Source: Opitutaceae bacterium (GTDB lineage Bacteria > Verrucomicrobiota > Verrucomicrobiia > Opitutales > Opitutaceae). From it: a stretch of DNA of 48,029 nt. This document shows positions 7,901 through 16,203 of the stretch, one piece after another; position 1 is the stretch's first letter, and every line of letters starts with the position of its first letter. A program made the position numbers and the translations under genes. The DNA lies in NCBI GenBank assembly GCA_027485815.1, contig JAIXQE010000027.1, positions 1 to 48,029 of the forward strand. The letters are read 5' to 3'. The notes beneath the pieces are model-generated. The model saw nothing but the letters and a program-made list of their open reading frames with translations. It had not been told where the DNA came from and did no database searches.

Positions 7901-10900
7901 TCACGACGGTTGCCGGTCTCGCTGGCAACACCGGCAGCACCGATGGTACCGGCAGCGCCGCGCGCTTCCTCTATCCGTACGGCGTGGCGGTGGACACCAC
8001 CGGTACGATCTACGTGGCGGACACCTTCAACCACACCATCCGCCGCATCCAGTCCGGCGCGATCGTGACCACCTACGCCGGCGTGGCTTTGCAGCGCGGC
8101 ACGGCGGACGGCCTGGGCGCCAACGCCCGGTTCGCCTTCCCGTTCGCGGTGGTGGCTGACGCGGCCGGGTCGCTGTTCGTGGCGGACTCGTTCAACCACG
8201 CCATCCGCAAGATCGACTTCTCCTCGAACGTCTCGACCCTCGCCGGCACCGCCGGAACCTCGGGTGTCGCGGACGGCACGGGCGCCGTGGCCCGCTTCAA
8301 CCAGCCCTCCGCGCTCGCGGTGGACTCGGGCGGCAATGTCTACGTCGCCGACACCAACAGCCACACCCTGCGCCGCATCACCTCCACCGGCACCGTCTCC
8401 ACCTTGGCCGGCACGGCCGGCACCGCCGGTTCGGCGGACGGCCTGGGCAGCGGGGCCCGCTTCAACCAGCCGTTCGGCGTGGCCGTGGATGCGCAGGGGA
8501 CGATCTACATCACCGATACCCGCAACCACGTCATCAAGCGCACCGGCAACGTCGGCGCGCCCACCATCGTGACCCAGCCGGTCGCGGCGGTGACGCCGGT
8601 CGGTGGCTCCGCGACCTTCACCGTGGCCGCGACCGGCACGCCGGTGCCCTCGGTGTTCACCTGGTATCGCCTGCCGGTCGGCAGCACCGGCTTCGTGCCG
8701 CTGCTCACCGATGACGCGACCTACTCCGGCGTCCGCACCGCGACGCTGCGCATCACCAACGCCGCCGCCACGATGACGGGCGACCAGTTCCAGGTGGTCG
8801 TCAGCAACCTGATCAGCCCGAACGCCACCTCCAACCCGGTCACCCTCACGGTCGGCACCGCCCCCACCATCACCAGCGCCGCGGCGGCCACCTTCCGCGC
8901 CGGGACGGCGGGGTCGTTCACCTTCACCGCCACCGGCGACCCGGTGCCGACCTTCGCCATCGCCGGCCTGCCGGCGTGGGCCTCGCTCAACGCCACGACC
9001 GGCGTCCTCTCGGGCACGCCCCCGGACACGACCGGTTCGCCGCTGACCCTGACCGTCACGGCCATCAACCCGGCGGTCGCGACCCAGACCTTCACCCTCA
9101 CGATCCAGCCGGCGGTCACGGCCCCGGCGATCGCCACCCAGCCGCAGGCGGCGGTGGTGGACCTCGGTGGCACGCTCGCCCTGAGCGTGGCCGCCACCGG
9201 CACCGAGCCGCTGGCCTACCAGTGGAGCCGCAACGGCGCGACCCTCAACGGCGCGGTCGGCGCGACCCTCACCCTGAGCGGCGTCCAGGCTTCGGCCGCC
9301 GGCAGCTACACGGTGCAGGTGACCAACTCGGTCGGCACCGTCACCTCCTCCCCGGCCAACGTGGTCGTCACGACCGTGCCGGTGCTGACGGAGCAGCCGC
9401 GGCCGCAGGTCGCGTTTGTCGGCGCCTCGGCGACGTTCTCCGTTTCCGCGTCGGGTGGGGCTTCCTTCAACTACCAGTGGCGCCGCAATGGCCTGAACAT
9501 TGGTGGCGCCACCGCCGCCACGCTCACCCTGAGCAACGTTTCCGCGGGGGATGCCGGCTTCTACGATGTGCTGGTGGCCAACGGCCGCGGGACGACGACG
9601 AGCTCCGTCGCGACCCTCGCGGTCGTCAGCGCCCCGCAGGCCCCGGTGATCTCGGCCCAGCCTGCCCCGCAGGTGGTGCCCGCGGGCGGGTCCGCCGCCC
9701 TCACCGTGGGGGTGTCCGCCGCGCCGAGCCCCACCTTCCAGTGGCGGCGCAACGGCACGGCGATCGCCGGTGCGACCACCGCCGCCTACGTGGCGGGTGA
9801 ATCCGGCTCCTACGACGTCGTGATCACCAATAGCGCGGGTTCCGTCACGTCGCGGGCGGCCGCGGTCCGGGTGCTGACCCGCAGCTATGCGGGCACCTAC
9901 TTCGGCGCCTTCGGTGGCGGCGTGGGCAGCTTCGCCCTCCTGGTGCGGCCCGACAACACCGCGGTCTTCCTCGGTTACCCGGGCACCGCCCCGCTGATGA
10001 ACCTGAACTTCAACGTCACCGACTCCGGCGCGTTTGCCTTCAACCAGAACTCCTTCGGCCTGCTGCAGGCCGTGGTCGCGGTTTCGGGCACGATCGGCAC
10101 CGACGGTGCGGTGACCGGCGCGGCTTCGGGCGGCTTTACCGCCACGTTCGCCGGCACCCGCGCGACGGATGTCGGCGCCACCCAGGGGGTGGCCGGCTAC
10201 TACCAGTCCGGCGCCACGGCCGGCGCGGCGGTCGCCCATGTCATCGCGGGTCCCGCCGGCCAGGCCTTCGCGCTCGTCCAATCCGGGTCCGCCAGCGATG
10301 GCGGCGCCGGCACGGTCACGGCCGTGGGCCAGGTCAGCGTCCTCACGACCCGCTCGGTCCTCTCCGCCACGATCAATGCCGCGACGGGCCTCGTCACGGG
10401 CACCTCGACCGGCGTGATCAGCGCGTCCTACGTGGGTGGCCGCGAGGCCGCGGTGGCGGCGCAGCGGTTGGTGAACATCTCGTCCCGCGCGCGGGTTTCC
10501 TCCGGGGAGGGCGTGGCCATCGCCGGCTTCGTCATCTCGGGTGACTCCGCCAAGCCGGTGCTGATCCGCGCCGTGGGTCCGACGCTGGGCTCCGTCTTCG
10601 GTCTGCCGGGCTCCCTCGCCTCCCCGCGCCTGGAACTGGTGCGCAGCTCCGATCAGGCCTCGCTCGGCGTCAACGCCGGGATCGCGGCCGACCGGGCGGC
10701 GATTGACGCGGCGGGTGCGCGGGCCGGTGCCTTCGCGTTGGGAGCCTCCGGGGCCGATGCGGCCCTCCTGACCACCCTCGCGCCGGGCGCCTACACGGCC
10801 GTGGTGAGCGGAACCAACAACGCCGCCGGCATCGCCCTGATCGAGGTGTACGACCTCTCCGGGGCCAGCCCCGGCCAGAAGCTGTTGAACATCGCCACGC

Positions 10901-11268
10901 GCGCCTCCGCCGGTTCCGGGGACAACACCCTCATCGCCGGCTTCGTGGTGCCGCCGGGTGCGGCCAAGCGGGTCCTCGTCCGCGGCGTCGGCCCGGGCCT
11001 GGCCCAGTTCGGCGTGGCCGGCGTCCTCGCCCAGCCCACGCTGCAGCTCCTGAGCGGGTCCACCACCGTGGCCCAGAACACCAACTGGACGACCTCCGTT
11101 GACCGCGATGCCATCGCGACGTCCTCGGCTTCGGTGGGTGCGTTTGGCCTGGCGGCCAATGATTCCGCCGTGATCCTGACCCTGGCGCCGGGCAACTACA
11201 CCGCCCAGGTTACTGGTCCGGGCGCGGCGACGGGCATCGCCCTGGTCGAGGTTTACGAGCTGCCGTAA
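4981..11268 (+). CDS. Giant secreted protein with two NHL propellers and Ig-like domains
   Basis: A 2095-residue exported protein of unknown function. The ATG at 4981 gives a signal peptide with an Arg-rich n-region (HRGSRWARLW), a hydrophobic core and a cut after VRA; a GTG at 4936 is possible but less likely. Residues 44-391 form six NHL blades of about 55 residues, each ending like LYVADTFNHTIR. Two putative-Ig (He_PIG) modules and Ig-like modules follow. Residues 863-1189 form a second set of six NHL blades. Next come more Ig-like/He_PIG modules (the SYTVQVTNSVGTV type) and an uncharacterised beta-rich region. Two tandem C-terminal modules of about 130 residues (from 1829 to the end) share N-I-(S/A)-(S/T)-R-A, IAGFV and RAVGP/RGVGP. 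I recall such C-terminal modules as common in Opitutaceae surface proteins. No LPXTG or PEP-CTERM signal is visible. Transcription is monocistronic, from a sigma-54-like site to an intrinsic terminator. Confidence 0.85.
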   Translation: MDNIINPAGQVRSVSHRGSRWARLWVAVVAAGVAAGAVRAQTSYSISTLAGQPNSPGAVDAVGAAARFRDPASVVADSAGNLYIADTTNHAVRKVVISTGAVTTVAGLLGTSGAADGAGTVARFNLPQGLALDAGANKLYVADTFNHTIRVIDLAPATPVVSTLAGGAGTTGSTNATGTAARFNYPYGLALSGGNLYVADSSNQSIRKIVVATGVVTTLAGPDGSGSNVPGTQGFVDSATPASARFFNPIGLAADNANLYVADKSNNRIRKVVLATGEVSTLAGAATAGAADGTGVAATFNGPEGLAIDSNGSSPGTTLLVADTLNHTLRRVVIATGAVTTLACTAGSGSFADGLGTAARFTRPTGIALDSASNLYVADNANQLIRRGTVATAPAITSANNATFALGGLGSFTFTATGSPTPTYSVSAGTLPPGLSLSSAGVLSGVPSTAVGSPFSFTVQASNGVTPVATQVFTLTVNQPPVFTSAATTTLVVGNAATFQVTATGSPAPTFSITAGSLPATVASMNLAGLITAAPPSTTAGSPFTFTITATNTAGSTTQTFTLNVSSGPTISTQPAATTVAAGIGAQFSVVAAANGGGTLTYQWQRQASGSGAFVPLVEGGKYTGTTTATLTVSPTALADSGDKFQVVVGSSVGSPATSAEALLTVTTAPVITSLPTAAFVENQVGSFTLQATGSPATMTYAITTGTLPSGLVLNAGSGVISGTPAVGSSASSPYVLVVTASNGVSPDAVQPFTLTVSPVALAPVITTQPANVALTPGQIATFTVAATGNPTPTIQWQRLPAGASAYYDLANDTTYSGVTTGTLTVLNPTSAMTGDAFRAVVTNTSGSAQSLSASLSIVVGTAVSTYVGKTGTAGTLDGTGDAARFNGPAGTVIDALGNLYVADTSNHVIRKVAPGGVVTTLAGQPGVSGSADGVGSAARFNSPSGVAVSTVGTVYVADTYNHTVRAIAPDGTVTTVAGLAGNTGSTDGTGSAARFLYPYGVAVDTTGTIYVADTFNHTIRRIQSGAIVTTYAGVALQRGTADGLGANARFAFPFAVVADAAGSLFVADSFNHAIRKIDFSSNVSTLAGTAGTSGVADGTGAVARFNQPSALAVDSGGNVYVADTNSHTLRRITSTGTVSTLAGTAGTAGSADGLGSGARFNQPFGVAVDAQGTIYITDTRNHVIKRTGNVGAPTIVTQPVAAVTPVGGSATFTVAATGTPVPSVFTWYRLPVGSTGFVPLLTDDATYSGVRTATLRITNAAATMTGDQFQVVVSNLISPNATSNPVTLTVGTAPTITSAAAATFRAGTAGSFTFTATGDPVPTFAIAGLPAWASLNATTGVLSGTPPDTTGSPLTLTVTAINPAVATQTFTLTIQPAVTAPAIATQPQAAVVDLGGTLALSVAATGTEPLAYQWSRNGATLNGAVGATLTLSGVQASAAGSYTVQVTNSVGTVTSSPANVVVTTVPVLTEQPRPQVAFVGASATFSVSASGGASFNYQWRRNGLNIGGATAATLTLSNVSAGDAGFYDVLVANGRGTTTSSVATLAVVSAPQAPVISAQPAPQVVPAGGSAALTVGVSAAPSPTFQWRRNGTAIAGATTAAYVAGESGSYDVVITNSAGSVTSRAAAVRVLTRSYAGTYFGAFGGGVGSFALLVRPDNTAVFLGYPGTAPLMNLNFNVTDSGAFAFNQNSFGLLQAVVAVSGTIGTDGAVTGAASGGFTATFAGTRATDVGATQGVAGYYQSGATAGAAVAHVIAGPAGQAFALVQSGSASDGGAGTVTAVGQVSVLTTRSVLSATINAATGLVTGTSTGVISASYVGGREAAVAAQRLVNISSRARVSSGEGVAIAGFVISGDSAKPVLIRAVGPTLGSVFGLPGSLASPRLELVRSSDQASLGVNAGIAADRAAIDAAGARAGAFALGASGADAALLTTLAPGAYTAVVSGTNNAAGIALIEVYDLSGASPGQKLLNIATRASAGSGDNTLIAGFVVPPGAAKRVLVRGVGPGLAQFGVAGVLAQPTLQLLSGSTTVAQNTNWTTSVDRDAIATSSASVGAFGLAANDSAVILTLAPGNYTAQVTGPGAATGIALVEVYELP

Positions 11269-11298
11269 GGCGGTTGACCGGAAGGGATGGTTTTCACG

Positions 11299-11330
11299 GG
11301 CCCGGGACGCGCGTCCCGGGCCTTTTTGTT
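11299..11330 (+). terminator. Intrinsic terminator of the NHL gene
   Basis: Perfect stem GGCCCGGGAC / GTCCCGGGCC (11299-11308 with 11313-11322), loop GCGC, followed at once by TTTTTGTT. It starts 31 bp after the NHL protein stop codon. This is a textbook rho-independent terminator on the plus strand. Confidence 0.9.
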
Positions 11331-11349
11331 GTGTGGGGTGACCTGAAGT

Positions 11350-11446
11350 CCGGGGATTTCCATCCCCGGCTACACCGAGCCGAGGCCCTTCGTGCCGCCG
11401 CCCGGCCCGTTTCCACGGCAAGCACCCTAGTCAGTGCTTGCGCCGT
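11350..11446. other. Two further intergenic hairpins
   Basis: The gap between the NHL gene and the TonB receptor holds two more inverted repeats. One is CCGGGGAT-TTCC-ATCCCCGG (11350-11369), a perfect 8-bp stem. The other is GCAAGCAC / GTGCTTGC (11418-11425 with 11434-11441), an 8-bp stem with an 8-nt loop. The second can extend through a bulge to ACGG/CCGT. Neither has a T-tract on either strand. They may end transcription weakly or belong to the adjacent repeat patch. Confidence 0.45.
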
Positions 11447-11560
11447 GAACGCCGTCGAAAGGGCCTGCCGTGAGCTCCGTCAAAGGGCCTGCCCTGAGCG
11501 AAGTCGAAGGGGCCCGCCGTGAGCGAAGTCGAACGGGCCGGCCCTGAGCCTGTCGAAGGG
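11442..11560. repeat. Degenerate tandem repeat, about 24-bp unit, five copies
   Basis: Five imperfect units ending AAAGGG, CAAAGGG, GAAGGG, GAACGGG and GAAGGG lie at about 11442-11463, 11464-11487, 11488-11511, 11512-11536 and 11537-11560. The most regular core is CCCTGAGCGAAGTCGAAGGG (11492-11511). Each unit has outer arms CCCT/AGGG. The last unit ends on the base before the TonB receptor stop codon. I recall words of the form CCCTGAGC(C/G)...GTCGAAGGG as a widespread intergenic repeat in bacterial assemblies; that memory was not checked. Units are contiguous, without unique spacers, so this is not a CRISPR array. Confidence 0.75.
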
Positions 11561-14500
11561 TCAGAACGAACCCTTGATGCCGGCCGTCCAGAGCGACCCG
11601 CCGTAGTCGTCCCGCTGGCGGAAGCGGGCGTGGAGCGGCGTGTTCGGGCCGTAGATCTTGGTGTCCTCGGTCGCGCCGCCGATGTTCCGCATCGCGAAAA
11701 AGAAGGCGGTCCCGCGGCGGAAATAGTATTCGCCGGTCACATCGATGTAGAGCCGCTTCGGCCGGTAGTTGTAAGTCCCCGGCTCGATGCTGTTGGTGGC
11801 CGTGCTGGCGACCAGGGCGCGGCGTTGGATGCCCCGGTAGTTCTCGTTGATCCGGAGGTTGAATTTCGGCCGCGTGAAGCTGAGGCCCCAGTTCGCGGTG
11901 AACGGGTTCATGTCCTGCAGGTTATCCGTGTTCTTCGCGCGCTGGGAGCTGATGTTGGCGAAGAACTGGAGGCCGCGGGCCCAGGGCGGCAGGAAGGTCA
12001 GCGACTGCTTGTAATCGATCTCGAAGCCGTGCTGCCGGATGCGCTGTTCCTCGTTGAACTGCGTCACCGTCAGGATGCTGCCGTATTCCTCCGGATCGAG
12101 CCCGTAGGTCTGCAGGAACGAATCGCTCACGTATTCGGTGACGTTCCGGAAGAAGTTGTCGTAGTCGCGGATGAAGGCGCCGACCGAGAAGCTGCCGACG
12201 TTGCCGAAGTAATACTCGATCCGCGCCATGTAGGTCTCGGCCTGCCACGCCTTGATGGAGGCGTTGTTGACCGTGATGCGGGAGTTCGGGTTGAGGTTCT
12301 CGAGGTCGGGGAGGGTCACGCCCCCGGCGTACTGGTTGAAGTCGGGCCGGCCGACCGACTGCGAGTAGGCGAGGCGGCCGATGAGGGACTCGGTGAGGTT
12401 GTAGCTGGCGTTGAGGCTGGGGAAGAAGCGCAGGTACTCCTTGCGGGCGCGGGTGCCGCGCTCGACGCGGACGAGTTGCGAGTACGGGAGGCCGGCGTTG
12501 GTCGGCACCTGGAGGAGCGGGGCGCCGTTGGGGCCGCGGAGGATGTTGCCGGCGCCGTCGCGCTGGAACGCGCGCGTCGGGTCGAGCAGGGGCCCCTCGG
12601 CGTCGATGTTGGTCTGTTCGGCACGGACGCCGCCGGTGAGGCGGAGGCGGTTGCCGAGGAGGCCGAGGTCGGCGCGGCCGAAGAGGGAAGAGATGACCTC
12701 CTTGGCGCGGCGCGAGAAGCTGGAGACGGCGATGAAGTCGTTGTTGGCGTTGCGCGTCCAGTGGGTCGGGTTGCGCAGCCAGTCCTGCCAGAGCTTGCCG
12801 TTGTCGACGTGCTGCTGCTTGGGCAGGCCGAAGTCGGGGATGCGCTCGGAATAGACCTCGTCGAGGAAGCGCGCGGGGCTGTCGTCGTTGGCGAGGCCGG
12901 TCTGGGTGAACGGGGTGGTGCTGGCGCGGCCGTCGGCGCCGACGTAGGTGTAGGTCTCGAGGTTGCCGCCGGGGCCGCGGAGGTCGCGGATCTTGCTGCG
13001 CACGTCGGCGCCGAGCTTGAGGGTGAGGAGGGCGCCGCGGACGTCGAAGTCGCGCCGGACGTTGGCGTAGGCCTGGCGGGTGGTGTCGTAGGTGCGCTGG
13101 CGGTTGCTGTTGGCGGAGACCAGCGAGTAGTTATCCAGGTTTGTGGGGTCGACGGGGCGGCCGTTCGGGTCGAGCACCGTGATGCGGCCGGGGCGAAGGT
13201 AGAAGATGTCATCGAACAGGATCTGCACGTTGTTCCGCTGGACGGTCATCCCCTGGAAGAACCCCTTGTCGATGTCCTGGTAGTCGATGCGCGAGTTGCC
13301 GTAGGCGAGGCCGGCGTCGGATTTCCACACGGGACCTTCGTGGAGCCAGCGCAGCGAGGGGGTGACGGTGCGGCCGGGGCGGATGCGGCCGCCGTTGCCG
13401 ATGGTCATCTGGCCGGCGTTCACGGCGGTGCCGGTGGTTGGGAAGAGGCTCACCTGGCCCCAGCTGTGCGTGGGGCTCCAATTGCCGGGCAGGATGCGGT
13501 TGATGGTGAACGTCTGCGTGCGCGTGGCGAAGTGCTCGCGCAGCATTCCGTAGGAGAAACCAAAGGTCAGGCGGTCGTACGCGGCCGGCTTCCAGTCGAT
13601 CGTGGTGGCGAAGTTCTCGCGGGAGGTGTTCTTGCCGCTGTCACGCCAGGAAAAGATGCCCAGGTACGGGTTGTCGGGCGTGGTGGCGGGCAGGCCGGTG
13701 GTGGCGGTGGCGGCGACGTTGGTGGCCACGTGGGCGCCGCGCCACTGCATCGCGACGTTGGACTGCGGGGTGTACTGGAGAGAGTAGCCGGCGGAGACGG
13801 TGTAGCCGAAGGTCTTCGAGACCGGTACGATCGCAGAGACGTCGACGCCGGGGTGGATCTTGTAGGACATCTGGCCCCAGCCCGGGCCGGGCGTGCGGCG
13901 GCCGAAGGCGCGCTCGGCGTCCTTCATCAGCCAGGAGACGCTGTAGCTGTAGGCGGGCTTGTTGCGCTCGAAGGCGCTGCGCGGCACGAAGTTCACCGCC
14001 CCCGCGAGAGCCGAGCCGGGGGTGTCCGGCGTCGGGGAGCGGTTGATCTCGATGCGCGAGATGTTGTTGATCGAGACCTGATCGAGCTCCACCGCGCGGC
14101 GCGTTCCGGCCCCGGCGGCGCTGGCGAGGTCGAAGCCGCCGAGCGAGATCGGGACGTTGTCCGCGGGGACGCCGTTGATCGAGAACCGGCGGGCGTCGCC
14201 CCCGGTGTAGTCGCTGGTGATGCCCGGCAGGAACTTCATGAATTCGCCGATGCTGCCGTCCGCGATCGTGCCGAACTCATCGGCGGACACGACGTTGACG
14301 ATGTTGCGGGCGAAACGCTGCTCGTTGATCGCGATCGCCGCGCCTTCCATCTCCTTCGAGGAGGCGACCACGAACTGGTCGAGGCGCACCACGTCGCCCG
14401 CGGCTCCGCGCGCGCCGGCGGCGGGGAAGGTGAGGTCGAGCGGGGTGGTCTGCCCCGCGGTGACCGTGGCGGTGGCCGTCTGCAGGGGCCGGCCGGTGAA

Positions 14501-14776
14501 GAAGGCCTTCACCCGCACCGTGCCCGCGGGGACATTGGCGAGCCGGTACTGGCCGGTTTCGCCGGAGAGGACTTCCAGCCGGGTGCCCTCGACGGAAATC
14601 AGCGCCTTTTCGAGGTATTCCCCGCGGCCGGCGTCGAACACCCGTCCCTCGATCGCCCCCGTGCCGGCGCCTTGGGCCGGGAGCAGGGCGGGGAGCAGGG
14701 TCCAGAGGGCCAGCAGGGCGAGCGGGCGACGGACGGACGCGCGGAGCGGCAGGCGGTGCAGGGCAGTAGGCAGCAT
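11561..14776 (-). CDS. TonB-dependent outer-membrane receptor
   Basis: A 1071-residue outer-membrane receptor. The ATG at 14776 gives a signal peptide (RRPLALLALWTLLPALLPAQG). An N-terminal carboxypeptidase-regulatory-like domain follows (GAIEGRVFDAGRGEYLEKALISV to about residue 110). After a linker containing VRLDQFVVASSKE comes the plug domain (VVSADEFGTIADGSIGEFMKFLPG, then RRFSINGVPADNVPI). The remaining roughly 800 residues are a beta-barrel rich in alternating aromatic strands and end in a C-terminal Phe (IKGSF), as the BAM complex requires. The protein is larger than iron-siderophore receptors and fits the Bacteroidota/Verrucomicrobiota carbohydrate- or metabolite-uptake type. No SusD-like partner is visible, so the substrate is unknown. 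It is divergent from recA, with a LexA-type palindrome about 120 bp upstream of its start. Confidence 0.92.
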   Translation of the reverse strand: MLPTALHRLPLRASVRRPLALLALWTLLPALLPAQGAGTGAIEGRVFDAGRGEYLEKALISVEGTRLEVLSGETGQYRLANVPAGTVRVKAFFTGRPLQTATATVTAGQTTPLDLTFPAAGARGAAGDVVRLDQFVVASSKEMEGAAIAINEQRFARNIVNVVSADEFGTIADGSIGEFMKFLPGITSDYTGGDARRFSINGVPADNVPISLGGFDLASAAGAGTRRAVELDQVSINNISRIEINRSPTPDTPGSALAGAVNFVPRSAFERNKPAYSYSVSWLMKDAERAFGRRTPGPGWGQMSYKIHPGVDVSAIVPVSKTFGYTVSAGYSLQYTPQSNVAMQWRGAHVATNVAATATTGLPATTPDNPYLGIFSWRDSGKNTSRENFATTIDWKPAAYDRLTFGFSYGMLREHFATRTQTFTINRILPGNWSPTHSWGQVSLFPTTGTAVNAGQMTIGNGGRIRPGRTVTPSLRWLHEGPVWKSDAGLAYGNSRIDYQDIDKGFFQGMTVQRNNVQILFDDIFYLRPGRITVLDPNGRPVDPTNLDNYSLVSANSNRQRTYDTTRQAYANVRRDFDVRGALLTLKLGADVRSKIRDLRGPGGNLETYTYVGADGRASTTPFTQTGLANDDSPARFLDEVYSERIPDFGLPKQQHVDNGKLWQDWLRNPTHWTRNANNDFIAVSSFSRRAKEVISSLFGRADLGLLGNRLRLTGGVRAEQTNIDAEGPLLDPTRAFQRDGAGNILRGPNGAPLLQVPTNAGLPYSQLVRVERGTRARKEYLRFFPSLNASYNLTESLIGRLAYSQSVGRPDFNQYAGGVTLPDLENLNPNSRITVNNASIKAWQAETYMARIEYYFGNVGSFSVGAFIRDYDNFFRNVTEYVSDSFLQTYGLDPEEYGSILTVTQFNEEQRIRQHGFEIDYKQSLTFLPPWARGLQFFANISSQRAKNTDNLQDMNPFTANWGLSFTRPKFNLRINENYRGIQRRALVASTATNSIEPGTYNYRPKRLYIDVTGEYYFRRGTAFFFAMRNIGGATEDTKIYGPNTPLHARFRQRDDYGGSLWTAGIKGSF

Positions 14777-14895
14777 GGTGCGGCAGGGGTTAGGGCCGGA
14801 GGCTGCGGGTCCGCCGGGTGCGAGGCAATCCCGCGCGCGGTGGCGGTGCGGGATTTGGGCTGGTCCTGGCGGGCGCGGGCTCGCTTCCGGGCTTG

Positions 14896-14915
14896 ACGTG
14901 TTCAAATGAACACGT
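14896..14915. promoter_or_regulatory. LexA (SOS) box upstream of recA
   Basis: A perfect 20-bp palindrome, ACGTGTTCA-AA-TGAACACGT, containing TGTTC-N4-GAACA (14899-14912). This is the LexA-binding motif reported for Verrucomicrobia. It overlaps a TTGACG -35-like hexamer (14893-14898), so LexA binding would block the recA promoter. It is 123 bp upstream of the recA start and about 120 bp upstream of the divergent TonB receptor start. I found no second copy in the window. Confidence 0.85.
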
Positions 14916-15038
14916 GCAGTGTCCGCCGCGTCCGCGGTGCTCCGTCCACCCCGGTTTCCGGGTGAAGGCGGGCTTGAACCGCCGCGGGCAACCGCTCACC
15001 TCTTCGCCGCCCAACCGCTTCTCCTCCCTCTTTTTCCC

Positions 15039-16127
<1,089 letters not shown>

Positions 16128-16173
16128 AGCGGGCCGGGCGGTTTCAGCCCGCGGCTTCCGGTTCCGCGCTTGG

Positions 16174-16198
16174 CACCCTGGCCCGCGCGGGCAGGGTG
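16174..16198 (+). other. Long hairpin just before the sulfatase start
   Basis: CACCCTG / CAGGGTG (16174-16180 with 16192-16198) flank the self-complementary CCCGCGCGGG (16182-16191), with one bulged G at 16181. This makes a stem of about 12 bp. It ends 5 nt before the sulfatase GTG and lies 47 bp after the recA stop. A weaker GCGGGC/GCCCGC stem (16129-16152) precedes it. There is no T-tract. It could act as a recA terminator or occlude sulfatase initiation. Confidence 0.5.
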
Positions 16199-16203
16199 GT
16201 GGG

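Noticed and set aside
4975-11421. A 2148-codon open frame on the minus strand opposite the NHL protein gene
   Set aside because: It is a product of high GC and the repetitive codon pattern of the plus-strand gene. The translation is Arg/Gly/Ala/Glu noise, with no signal peptide or recognisable domain.
11442-11560. CRISPR array
   Set aside because: Units are contiguous and degenerate with no unique spacers, and no cas genes are nearby.
11519-14896. A 1125-codon plus-strand open frame opposite the TonB receptor
   Set aside because: The minus strand has a signal peptide, plug, barrel and terminal Phe. The plus-strand frame is an antisense shadow.
14919-15038. Longer RecA starting at 14919
   Set aside because: The extra 40 residues are non-conserved and begin 3 bp after the LexA palindrome. 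The ATG at 15039 gives a normal RecA.
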